Shown here: positions 1 through 5,123 of the stretch, in pieces
How the letters are laid out: every line of letters begins with the position of its first letter
Numbering within the stretch: position 1 is the first letter of the stretch
NCBI GenBank assembly: GCA_026397495.1
Contig: JAPLUS010000128.1
Coordinates: 1 to 5,123, forward strand
Length of the DNA: 5,123 nucleotides
Source: Candidatus Zixiibacteriota bacterium
Lineage (GTDB): Bacteria > Zixibacteria > MSB-5A5 > GN15 > PGXB01
Direction: 5' to 3'
Position numbers and translations under genes: made by a program
Notes under the pieces: generated by a model
Seen by the model: only the letters and a program-made list of their open reading frames with translations
The model's database searches: none
What the model was told of the DNA's origin: nothing

Positions 1-821
1 CCGCGCCATATGAACTGGAGAAATCCGGGGGTATTGTGGTCGAACAAGTAATACGCCCGACCGGACTGTGCGACCCCATGATAACGGTTCGCCCATTGGC
101 ACATCAGGTTGATGACTTAATCGAGGAAATTCGTAAAAGGGCCATCAATAAGGAACGAATTCTGGTCACGACCCTGACCAAAAGAATGGCGGAAGACCTT
201 TCAGATTATCTGCACAAAATGGGTATTCGGGTACGTTATCTTCATAGCGAGATTGACGCCATTGATAGAACGAAGATTATCCGCGATTTAAGACTGGCGG
301 AATTTGATGTTTTGGTCGGGATAAATCTTCTGCGGGAGGGGTTAGACTTGCCGGAAGTGTCGCTGGTGGCTATTCTTGATGCCGATAAGGAGGGTTTTCT
401 GCGTTCGGAAAGATCGCTGATTCAAACCGCCGGACGAGCAGCACGAAATAAAAACGGAGAGGTTATTTTCTATGCCGATAAGGTTACGGATTCGATGCGG
501 AAAGCGATTGAAGAGACCAATCGACGGCGGCAAAAGCAATCAGAATATAACAAAATGCACAATATTAATCCCGAAACCATTTTAAAGACGCGCGATGAGA
601 TTTTACAGGCAACCCAATTTGCCGATTCAAAAACTATTGAGCCGGAGCGATTGGAAAAACCGGATTATTTTGCAGATATGACGGCGGAAGGGAAAATTGC
701 CTTTATGCTCAAAGCAATGAAAAAAGCGGCCACCAACCTCGAATTCGAAACCGCCGCTGCTATCAGAGATGAAATAAAAAATATCAAGACAGAGCTAAAG
801 AAAAAAAGGGGTCGGAAATGA
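1..821 (+). CDS. uvrB: UvrB, excinuclease ABC subunit B (C-terminal part, 5' end outside window)
   Basis: UvrB is the DNA-damage-loading helicase-like subunit of the UvrABC nucleotide excision repair complex in the cytoplasm. The open frame enters from the left edge (first whole codon at 3) and gives about 272 residues, against roughly 660-680 for complete UvrB, so the N-terminal 60% is missing only because the window starts there. Visible landmarks are the stretch [13 protein letters not shown], the second helicase domain with [12 protein letters not shown], then [16 protein letters not shown] (motif V region) and QTAGRAARN (motif VI, with the arginines that serve ATP hydrolysis). The C-terminal UVR domain, which contacts UvrC, is seen as [14 protein letters not shown], followed by a basic tail ending KKKRGRK. 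The GTG at 36 is internal, because homology continues upstream of it. The stop is TGA at 819-821, directly next to the stop of the convergent fragment. Confidence 0.97.
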   Translation, partial: APYELEKSGGIVVEQVIRPTGLCDPMITVRPLAHQVDDLIEEIRKRAINKERILVTTLTKRMAEDLSDYLHKMGIRVRYLHSEIDAIDRTKIIRDLRLAEFDVLVGINLLREGLDLPEVSLVAILDADKEGFLRSERSLIQTAGRAARNKNGEVIFYADKVTDSMRKAIEETNRRRQKQSEYNKMHNINPETILKTRDEILQATQFADSKTIEPERLEKPDYFADMTAEGKIAFMLKAMKKAATNLEFETAAAIRDEIKNIKTELKKKRGRK

Positions 822-1043
822 TTATCCGGCGATCGCCTTAAAATATATCTCTCTTGTCCGGGGTCCGTCAAATTCACAGAAAAATATCCCCTGCCATCGA
901 CCTAATATAAGATTTCTTTCGGCCACAATTAGCTGGAGCGAACTGCCCACGAGGGTTGACTTATGGAGAGGACGTAATTGGGCTTTAATGGGTTCATCCT
1001 TTTTTGACGCCACGGCCCCTTTGGGGATATCAATCCGATTCAA
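822..1043 (-). pseudogene. YjbQ/UPF0047-like C-terminal fragment, probable gene remnant
   Basis: The reading frame encodes up to 73 residues. From about residue 27 it resembles the C-terminal third of the YjbQ/UPF0047 family: LVGSSLQL, then LGRWQGIFFCEFDGPR, matching the family pattern of a G-S/T-S strand, an LGxWQ turn and a (E/D)FDGxR end. Family members are usually about 130-140 residues, so the N-terminal two thirds, including the conserved H-T-S/T-A segment, are absent. No upstream frame supplies them: a TAG lies in frame just before the first possible start (TTG at 1043) and the upstream DNA encodes the end of the HDOD gene. There is no in-frame ATG, only TTG (1043) and GTG (1013). Residues 1-26 match nothing I recognise. 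A short expressed protein cannot be excluded, but a decayed or deletion-truncated gene is more likely. YjbQ proteins have been linked to weak thiamine-phosphate synthase activity; this fragment should have none. Confidence 0.6.
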
Positions 1044-1869
1044 GAAATGCTTCTACCGAATTTTCAAACTCCATCAGAGCTTTTGCAAGTCTCTTTTCCA
1101 ATTCCCCATAACTAAGATTAATGGCCTTCCATGCTTCAGGGTAATATTCCGTGATATAGAAATTCACTTGGTGACTAATTGCAAATCCGTGACAAATAAT
1201 ATCTGCTATGTGAACGGCCGATGCGGTTTGTAGATAAAGGGGACTTTCAATGGGTTGGTGATGATACTTAATAATGTCGCAAATGCCTTTGGGGAAATTC
1301 CATTTTTGGGCCAGCATATAACCGGCCATTTGATGATCTATGCCGAAATATCCCCGCTCGCCGGCAAGATCAGGGGCCATATCTTGTCCAACATAGAAAG
1401 ATAAAAAGCGATCAGGGTCTAATCTCAAATAGACAAGTCGCCCAATATCATGCAATATTCCCCCCATAAATACTTCACTTTGAGTGTCCTTGTCCCGATG
1501 TGATAACAATGCTTTGGCAATCACGGCAACGCCGAACGAATGGATCCAGAATCCGGATATCTTAATTGATTTATCCGCTTTTTTAAAACTACCCAATAGT
1601 GACGTTGTCAGCAACAGCTGCTGAATGGCATTTATACCCAACATGGTAACAGCTTCTTCAATTAAGACTATTTTCCTCGTGAATCCGTAAAAGGGCGAAT
1701 TTACCAGACGCAGCACTCGGGCCGTAAATGATTGATCGATTTCAACTATTTTAGCGATGTCATGTCCCGAGATTTCCTCGCGCGAAAATACTTCTTGGAG
1801 TCGATGAACCACCAAAGGAGGCGATGGCAGTTCAATCATTCTGTCAATCATTAATTGGTAATCCTGCAT
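1030..1869 (-). CDS. HDOD-domain signalling protein
   Basis: This 279-residue protein is almost entirely one HDOD domain, an HD-related module usually thought to be a regulatory or scaffolding output in signalling rather than an enzyme. Family landmarks in order: the LPSPPLV start (residues 14-20), DQSFTARVLRLVNSPFYG (45-62), the EEAVTMLG helix (71-78), FWIHS (107-111), GGILHDIGRLV (136-146), GIDHQMAG (176-183), and W190 with YHHQP (202-206). The HD pair (H140/D141) and the HH pair (H203/H204) are kept, so metal binding is possible but unproven. The ATG at 1869 is chosen because a strong AAGAAGGGG lies just upstream and homology begins at once. It is the last intact gene of the minus-strand operon and is the only one separated from its neighbour by a repeat-filled gap. 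Its 3' end overlaps the longest reading of the YjbQ-like remnant by 14 bp. Cytoplasmic; no signal peptide or membrane segment. Confidence 0.93.
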   Translation of the reverse strand: MQDYQLMIDRMIELPSPPLVVHRLQEVFSREEISGHDIAKIVEIDQSFTARVLRLVNSPFYGFTRKIVLIEEAVTMLGINAIQQLLLTTSLLGSFKKADKSIKISGFWIHSFGVAVIAKALLSHRDKDTQSEVFMGGILHDIGRLVYLRLDPDRFLSFYVGQDMAPDLAGERGYFGIDHQMAGYMLAQKWNFPKGICDIIKYHHQPIESPLYLQTASAVHIADIICHGFAISHQVNFYITEYYPEAWKAINLSYGELEKRLAKALMEFENSVEAFLESD

Positions 1870-1898
1870 TCTAGCCCCTTCTTTAATTCTATTTAATC
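1853..1898. repeat. Tandem direct repeat, copy A (46 bp, HDOD-proximal)
   Basis: Copy A of a two-copy tandem duplication. It starts AATTGGTAATCCTGCATTCT and ends TTTAATC on the + strand. On the minus strand it carries the functional HDOD ribosome binding site and the first codons of that gene. It matches copy B (1899-1945) at every base except one missing A (CTAGCCCC here against CTAAGCCCC in copy B). Confidence 0.97.
1875..1883 (-). promoter_or_regulatory. Ribosome binding site of the HDOD gene
   Basis: Minus-strand AAGAAGGGG lies 5 nt before the HDOD ATG at 1869 (spacer CTAGA). It decides the start. An identical copy, with a 6-nt spacer, lies at 1922-1930 in front of the duplicated ATG. 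Confidence 0.75.
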
Positions 1899-1915
1899 AA
1901 TTGGTAATCCTGCAT
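1889..1915 (-). other. 8-codon mini-ORF made by the tandem duplication
   Basis: On the minus strand an ATG at 1915, preceded by AAGAAGGGG and a 6-nt spacer, opens a frame reading MQDYQLIK and then TAG. The first six residues equal the HDOD N-terminus, and the last two residues and the stop equal the end of the 122-residue gene, so the peptide is a by-product of the duplication. Its stop lies 19 nt before the true HDOD ATG. Ribosomes may initiate here, which could lower or couple HDOD translation. The reading frame is certain; its use in the cell is inferred. Confidence 0.4.
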
Positions 1916-1945
1916 TCTAAGCCCCTTCTTTAATTCTATTTAATC
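1899..1945. repeat. Tandem direct repeat, copy B (47 bp)
   Basis: Copy B directly abuts copy A and is one base longer, with an extra A in CTAAGCCCC. On the minus strand it spans the last codons and TAG stop of the 122-residue gene, a second AAGAAGGGG and a second ATG followed by the same first five codons as HDOD. The duplicated unit therefore straddles a gene junction, as expected from replication slippage or short-homology duplication of the stop-RBS-start segment. Confidence 0.97.
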
Positions 1946-2304
1946 AAAGAGAGTTCATCATTATTTTTTGCCCGGTTCACCTTTTTTATAATCGCCGCAA
2001 TATGTTGGATTTCCTCATGGTGCATAATAATTGAAAATACTTTGTCAACAGTATTATCAAATCTATCGTCATCAATTATTTCTGCCTTCAAAAGAGCCGC
2101 TTTACCAGCATCTTTTTCCTTCGGCAATTCATCAATAATAATGGGTATATTAATAATACCTTTCTCACTTATCTCTGAAAGCAATTCTTTTGTGAGCGTA
2201 TCTCCAGAGCGCCCCAATAATATTCCCATTTTATCATAGATATAATCGCCCAATATCATCCCGATAGACACCTGGGTCGATTTGATTTTTACCACTTTCT
2301 TCAT
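1936..2304 (-). CDS. Small accessory protein with the HD-GYP-associated C-terminal domain, stand-alone
   Basis: This 122-residue cytoplasmic protein has no signal or membrane segment. Its N-terminal half (roughly residues 8-45) has the pattern VSIGMILGDYIYDKMGILL followed by a helix, TLTKELLSEI. It resembles the C-terminal domain of the HD-GYP protein in this operon (ELKNNMVVAENIYTDSGMF, then LSMEMITCI) and a small domain often attached to HD-GYP or HDOD proteins with a GMVLAxDIYDxxGxLLLxxG-like motif. The C-terminal half is predicted helical and I do not recognise it. Start ATG at 2304: a GAAGGA (2316-2321) lies inside the last codons of the upstream response regulator gene with an 11-nt spacer, and the two genes are 8 nt apart, which suggests translational coupling. 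The TAG stop lies inside tandem repeat copy B. The gene looks more AT-rich than its neighbours. The role is inferred to be partnering the HD-GYP or HDOD protein; no catalytic residues are seen. Confidence 0.82.
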   Translation of the reverse strand: MKKVVKIKSTQVSIGMILGDYIYDKMGILLGRSGDTLTKELLSEISEKGIINIPIIIDELPKEKDAGKAALLKAEIIDDDRFDNTVDKVFSIIMHHEEIQHIAAIIKKVNRAKNNDELSLIK

Positions 2305-2312
2305 AGCTTTGA

Positions 2313-2819
2313 TTATCCTTCAATAATTATTGATCCGTCTTCCGTTGTTCTCATTTCCGATATACCTGGGAAATCTTTCTCAAGTTCGCTTAAAAGCTTA
2401 GATTGTTCATTCACGACCCTTCTTAATTTACCATTTTCTTTTTCCAGAAATCTCTTTTGCAATCCCTGTCTCACCGCGATGGATAACTCGAAATCATCCC
2501 ATGGTTTGGGAAAAAAGCGGTAGATTTCACCCTTATTAATGGCCTTCTTTAAAATCTCGATATCACTGGTCCCGGTCAGCGTTATTTTCATGACATCGGG
2601 ATACAATGTCTTGAGAGCGGCCAGGAGTTTGGTGCTGGAGAGTCCAGGCATATTCTCGTCGGTTATTATGAGGTCAATAGCGTTGGTCCTAAATATTTCC
2701 AGCGCCATATCTCCGGATTCCGCTGTAATAATATCATAGTCATGATTTCTTAGGGCTCCCCCCAAAGCCTTCAGTGTTTGAGGAGAATCGTCAACCAATA
2801 GCACTTTGAAGCGATTCAT
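2313..2819 (-). CDS. Single-domain response regulator (receiver plus coiled tail)
   Basis: This is a 168-residue CheY-like receiver. Phosphorylation-site residues are all present: D10/D11 (VLLVDDS), phospho-acceptor D54 (ITDENMPG), T82 (ITLTGTSD) and K105 in FFPKPWDD. After the receiver (about 1-120) comes a short helical, coiled-coil-like stretch (about 121-148) and a tail reading FPGISEMRTTEDGSIIIEG, a kind of ending seen in other receivers of HD-GYP/HDOD systems. There is no DNA-binding or enzymatic output, so it probably acts by protein contact or as a phosphate acceptor. I chose the ATG at 2819 (MNRFKVLLVDD) because the receiver fold begins there. The frame is open to an ATG at 2888, but the 23 extra residues are a shadow of the overlapping HD-GYP gene. 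With this start the two genes overlap by 29 nt, which suggests coupled translation; the ribosome binding site is weak (AAAGAG). Confidence 0.92.
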   Translation of the reverse strand: MNRFKVLLVDDSPQTLKALGGALRNHDYDIITAESGDMALEIFRTNAIDLIITDENMPGLSSTKLLAALKTLYPDVMKITLTGTSDIEILKKAINKGEIYRFFPKPWDDFELSIAVRQGLQKRFLEKENGKLRRVVNEQSKLLSELEKDFPGISEMRTTEDGSIIIEG

Positions 2820-4122
2820 TTTCACTCTTTTCAGCGGCATCCGCCCTATACACCGTGATTCCTTTTGAGATAGGGTCATACCTGGCAATTTTAATAATAC
2901 AGGTTATCATTTCCATAGACAGTCTGGCGTCTCTGGGCAGCACAAACATGCCACTATCAGTGTAAATATTTTCCGCTACTACCATATTATTTTTCAATTC
3001 ACCAATGGTTACCAATACCGTTTCCGCCGATTCTTTGTGATAATACTGGCCGCCTGTATCAGGGTCGGTAAATTGCCGGACCAGAGCCGGGTCAAATATA
3101 ATTCCCGATTCGCGAACCAGATACGCCGCCGCATCATTGAGTCTCTTCTCATCGGGATATCCGTGAGCGAAAGCGATATGATCATAAGCATCGGCAATTC
3201 TTATTAATCTGGCTCCCAATGGGATGCCGCTCCCGCGCAAATAATCCGGATAGCCACTTCCGTCAAAATGCTCATGATGATGTCTGACGATCAGCGCTAT
3301 TTCTTCAAATCCATTGATTGCGATAACGCAACTCTGGCCGAGAATGGGATGTTTTAAGACAGTTTTCATTTCGGTTTTTGTATATGTGTTGGCTGTCTTT
3401 TTAAGAAGGGTATCGGGATAGCTGACTTTTCCAATATCATGCAAATGGGCGGCGACGATAATATCCTGGTATTCCTTTTTATTAAGATCCATCTTTTGCA
3501 ACATTTTCTTCACGAGGGAAGAAACGCGTTGTGAATGACTCCCGACGTCTTTAAGTCTTAATTCGAGTATGGTCGAGAAGGCCTTGATGGTTTCCATGAA
3601 GCTTCGCAGGAGTTCTTCATTTTGATTTTTGATTTCGGCAGTCTGTTTTTCCACTCTTTCTTCAAGGGTCGCATTTAAACGCCGCAGTTCTTCATTCTGT
3701 ACATGGGTGATTTCATCAAGCCGCTTATTATCCATAAGCATATCATATAGCTCAAGAGACTCCTTGATTCGGCTTAAAAGCAATTCGTCTTCCCACGGTT
3801 TTGTTATATAATATCTTATAGCTCCGCTATTGATGGCTTGCATCGTCGAATCCAAATCGGCATAGCCTGTCAGTAAAATTCTAATAGCATTGGGATGTAT
3901 TGCTCGTGATCTGGACAATAGTTCCACGCCCGTCATCTGCGGCATGCGCTGATCCGATATTATTAATGTGATTGGCGAATTCTTCATAAACACCAAGGCC
4001 TCCGGGCCACCTGAGGCTGTCAGTACTGTTACATCAAGTTCCTTGAGAAGTCGCTGCAGTGATTTTAATATCCCGATCTCATCATCAACCAATAAAATTG
4101 TCGGTTTTTCGGATTGGCTCAT
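2791..4122 (-). CDS. Response regulator with HD-GYP domain (RpfG-type, probable cyclic-di-GMP phosphodiesterase)
   Basis: The 443-residue protein has four parts. Receiver, about 1-122: D13/D14, phospho-acceptor D57 (SDQRMP), T85, and K108 in TKPWED. Coiled coil, about 125-172, rich in Glu, Lys, Leu and Gln. HD-GYP domain, about 173-355: H196 (SHSQRV), H228/D229 (HLHDIGK), H258 (KHP), H282/H283 in HHEHFDGSGYP, and D311 in RIADAYD. C-terminal accessory domain, about 367-425. The family hydrolyses cyclic di-GMP to pGpG or GMP when metal is bound, and the receiver is expected to gate this by phosphorylation. The metal ligands and the GYP signature are intact, but the usual DAxTxxRxY segment after the last ligand reads DHIAFAHGY, so activity may be altered. 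ATG at 4122 has GGAG with a 7-nt spacer (4130-4133). The gene starts 15 nt after the previous one ends and its 3' end overlaps the next. Confidence 0.95.
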   Translation of the reverse strand: MSQSEKPTILLVDDEIGILKSLQRLLKELDVTVLTASGGPEALVFMKNSPITLIISDQRMPQMTGVELLSRSRAIHPNAIRILLTGYADLDSTMQAINSGAIRYYITKPWEDELLLSRIKESLELYDMLMDNKRLDEITHVQNEELRRLNATLEERVEKQTAEIKNQNEELLRSFMETIKAFSTILELRLKDVGSHSQRVSSLVKKMLQKMDLNKKEYQDIIVAAHLHDIGKVSYPDTLLKKTANTYTKTEMKTVLKHPILGQSCVIAINGFEEIALIVRHHHEHFDGSGYPDYLRGSGIPLGARLIRIADAYDHIAFAHGYPDEKRLNDAAAYLVRESGIIFDPALVRQFTDPDTGGQYYHKESAETVLVTIGELKNNMVVAENIYTDSGMFVLPRDARLSMEMITCIIKIARYDPISKGITVYRADAAEKSENESLQSAIG

Positions 4123-4129
4123 ATTATTG

Positions 4130-4133
4130 CTCC
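4130..4133 (-). promoter_or_regulatory. Ribosome binding site of the HD-GYP gene
   Basis: Minus-strand GGAG sits 7 nt before the ATG at 4122, in the 15-nt gap after the upstream TAA. It supports that start. Confidence 0.7.
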
Positions 4134-4137
4134 ATAA

Positions 4138-4968
4138 TTATTTTATGGCAGTTTGTTCCTGCAAACTATTGATGCCCATGCAAGTTACAAAAGTGCAAAT
4201 AACTCCAGCCTGCTCGGGGAGAGGCGTACATATTACCAGACAACTCTCATTTAAATGATGGATCTTTTGTTCACCCGAATCAACTGCTTCATCAATGGAC
4301 GCCATAAGACACTTTTCAAGATAACGTTCGGTTTTTGAACCTAACACCATTTCATCGGAATGAATAAATCTGTTCAGAGAGCTATTCATATATACTGCTG
4401 TCTTAGATGAGTCGATACCAATGACTCCTACCGGTAGCAAATTCAAAATATCATGAGCAATCTTTAACGCCCGATTTTTCAACTCAAGATCGCTCCCTCT
4501 TTGCGTTACCGTTGATTCCAACTGTGTCATCATTTCTTCCAGTGACTGATTTCTTTTTTGCAGTTCTCTATATAAATTGGCATTTTCTTGCTGTAGATCA
4601 TATTGCTCGAGGGCTCTTTTCAGCGTTATCAATAATTCCTGATCGTTCCAAGGCTTGGGTATAAACTTATAGACCTGACCCTCATTAATAGCCTCAACCA
4701 CCGCGCCGGCATCGGCAAAACCGCTTAGAATTAGGCGCATTGTATCCGGGTATTTTTCTTTTACTTTCGCCAGAAAATCTACCCCATGCATCCCCGGCAT
4801 GCGGTAGTCGGAGACCACCAGATGAACTTCATTTTGAGCAAGCACATCCAAACCGGCCTCACCGGATTCCGCCGTTAATATTTTATAATCAGCATTGATC
4901 ATGAGTCGTTTAAGAGATTTCAATATATTCGGCTCATCATCAACCAGTAATATTATATGTCTTGTCAT
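4138..4968 (-). CDS. Response regulator with coiled coil and PAS-like domain, no recognised output
   Basis: The protein has 276 residues. The receiver (about 1-122) has D10/D11, phospho-acceptor D54 (SDYRMPGM), S82 (LILSGFAD) and K105 in FIPKPWND. A coiled coil follows (about 125-170, with LYRELQKRNQSLEEMMTQLE). The last part (about 174-262) looks like a PAS-type sensor: LPVGVIGIDSSKTAVYMNSS is the usual PAS opening, in which a strand pair reads an internal signal or offers a dimer surface. No kinase, HD-GYP, GGDEF or DNA-binding domain follows, so it is probably an adaptor or a sensor-receiver hub between the upstream kinase and the downstream regulators. ATG at 4968 starts 4 nt after the kinase stop, with no clear Shine-Dalgarno sequence, so translation may depend on re-initiation. 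The PAS call is moderate; a diverged GAF-like fold is the alternative. Cytoplasmic. Confidence 0.9.
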   Translation of the reverse strand: MTRHIILLVDDEPNILKSLKRLMINADYKILTAESGEAGLDVLAQNEVHLVVSDYRMPGMHGVDFLAKVKEKYPDTMRLILSGFADAGAVVEAINEGQVYKFIPKPWNDQELLITLKRALEQYDLQQENANLYRELQKRNQSLEEMMTQLESTVTQRGSDLELKNRALKIAHDILNLLPVGVIGIDSSKTAVYMNSSLNRFIHSDEMVLGSKTERYLEKCLMASIDEAVDSGEQKIHHLNESCLVICTPLPEQAGVICTFVTCMGINSLQEQTAIK

Positions 4969-4972
4969 CTAA

Positions 4973-5123
4973 TCAGCTTTCAATTGGTAGAGTTATGGTA
5001 AACTCTGAACCTTCTCCTACGACACTATCAATATTGATTTGGCCATTATGCTTCTTTACAATATCATATGCCAGACTCAATCCCAGCCCCGTTCCTTTAC
5101 CCACTTCTTTGGTGGTAAAAAAG
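4973..5123 (-). CDS. Histidine kinase, C-terminal end (5' part outside window)
   Basis: Only the last 49 residues are visible. They carry the end of a GHKL ATPase domain: [20 protein letters not shown] is the F box plus G2 box of sensor histidine kinases, followed by [13 protein letters not shown] and then [11 protein letters not shown], the typical closing strand. The protein ends ES and stops with TGA at 4973-4975. The kinase autophosphorylates and donates phosphate to receivers; with three receiver genes directly downstream in the same direction, those are its likely partners. The sensor part, any transmembrane segments and the phosphorylated His lie beyond the right edge, so the input signal cannot be read here. 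The next gene begins only 4 nt further on. Confidence 0.95.
   Translation of the reverse strand, partial: FFTTKEVGKGTGLGLSLAYDIVKKHNGQINIDSVVGEGSEFTITLPIES

Noticed and set aside
828..837. GGCGATCGCC, a perfect 10-bp palindrome containing the cyanobacterial HIP1 octamer
   Set aside because: It occurs once in the window, lies inside the reading frame of the YjbQ-like fragment, and has no T run beside it. Neither a HIP1 signature nor a terminator can be argued from one copy.
1016..1026. CCCCTTTGGGG, a small inverted repeat just past the HDOD stop
   Set aside because: The stem is only 4 bp with a 3-nt loop and no T run follows in either direction, so it is not a credible terminator.
988..1233. 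Plus-strand open frame of 81 codons antisense to the end of HDOD
   Set aside because: It is low in recognisable motifs, opposite a well-supported gene, and its composition is that of a shadow frame.
1889..1950. TTGATT and TAGAAT hexamers as an internal promoter before HDOD
   Set aside because: The hexamers do not fall at a suitable 16-18 nt spacing, and TTGATT is explained by the coding end of the preceding gene, repeated by the duplication.
2820..2888. 23-residue N-terminal extension of the single-domain response regulator from an upstream ATG
   Set aside because: It lies wholly inside the HD-GYP gene in another frame, has no receiver homology, and the receiver core starts at the ATG at 2819.

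Overview
The window holds the 3' end of a uvrB gene on the + strand, facing a minus-strand operon of signalling genes that fills the rest (about 820 to 5123). Base composition is moderate to slightly AT-rich. The multi-receiver, HD-GYP and HDOD content is the kind found in environmental bacteria with complex signalling, such as deltaproteobacterial or FCB/Zixibacteria-like lineages. That placement is a guess from gene style; no taxonomic marker was tested.

Layout: (1) 1-821 (+), the C-terminal ~272 residues of UvrB, cut by the left edge. (2) 822-1043 (-), a YjbQ/UPF0047-like C-terminal fragment without the N-terminal two thirds of the family, so probably a remnant; its stop codon directly abuts the uvrB stop. 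(3) 1030-1869 (-), an HDOD-domain protein. (4) 1853-1945, a 46/47-bp tandem duplication across the junction of the two neighbouring genes. It doubles the HDOD ribosome binding site and first codons and creates an 8-codon mini-ORF. (5) 1936-2304 (-), a 122-aa protein whose N-terminal half resembles the C-terminal domain of the HD-GYP protein in the same operon. (6) 2313-2819 (-), a single-receiver response regulator. (7) 2791-4122 (-), a receiver + coiled coil + HD-GYP protein (RpfG type). (8) 4138-4968 (-), a receiver + coiled coil + PAS-like protein. (9) 4973-5123 (-), the C-terminal end of a histidine kinase, cut by the right edge.

Transcription of the operon runs from right to left: kinase, receiver-PAS, receiver-HD-GYP, receiver, small accessory protein, HDOD protein. 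Gaps are 4, 15 and 8 nt, one junction overlaps by 29 nt, and the last gap is 66 nt and made of the tandem repeat. All three receivers keep the acidic pair, the phospho-acceptor Asp, the Ser/Thr and the Lys, and all share a Lys-Pro-Trp motif. The simplest reading is a two-component system in which one kinase, or a few, feeds three receivers; one of them controls a probable cyclic-di-GMP phosphodiesterase, with an HDOD protein downstream as output or scaffold. No DNA-binding or GGDEF domain is visible. The operon promoter must lie beyond the right edge, and I found no convincing terminator at the convergent end.
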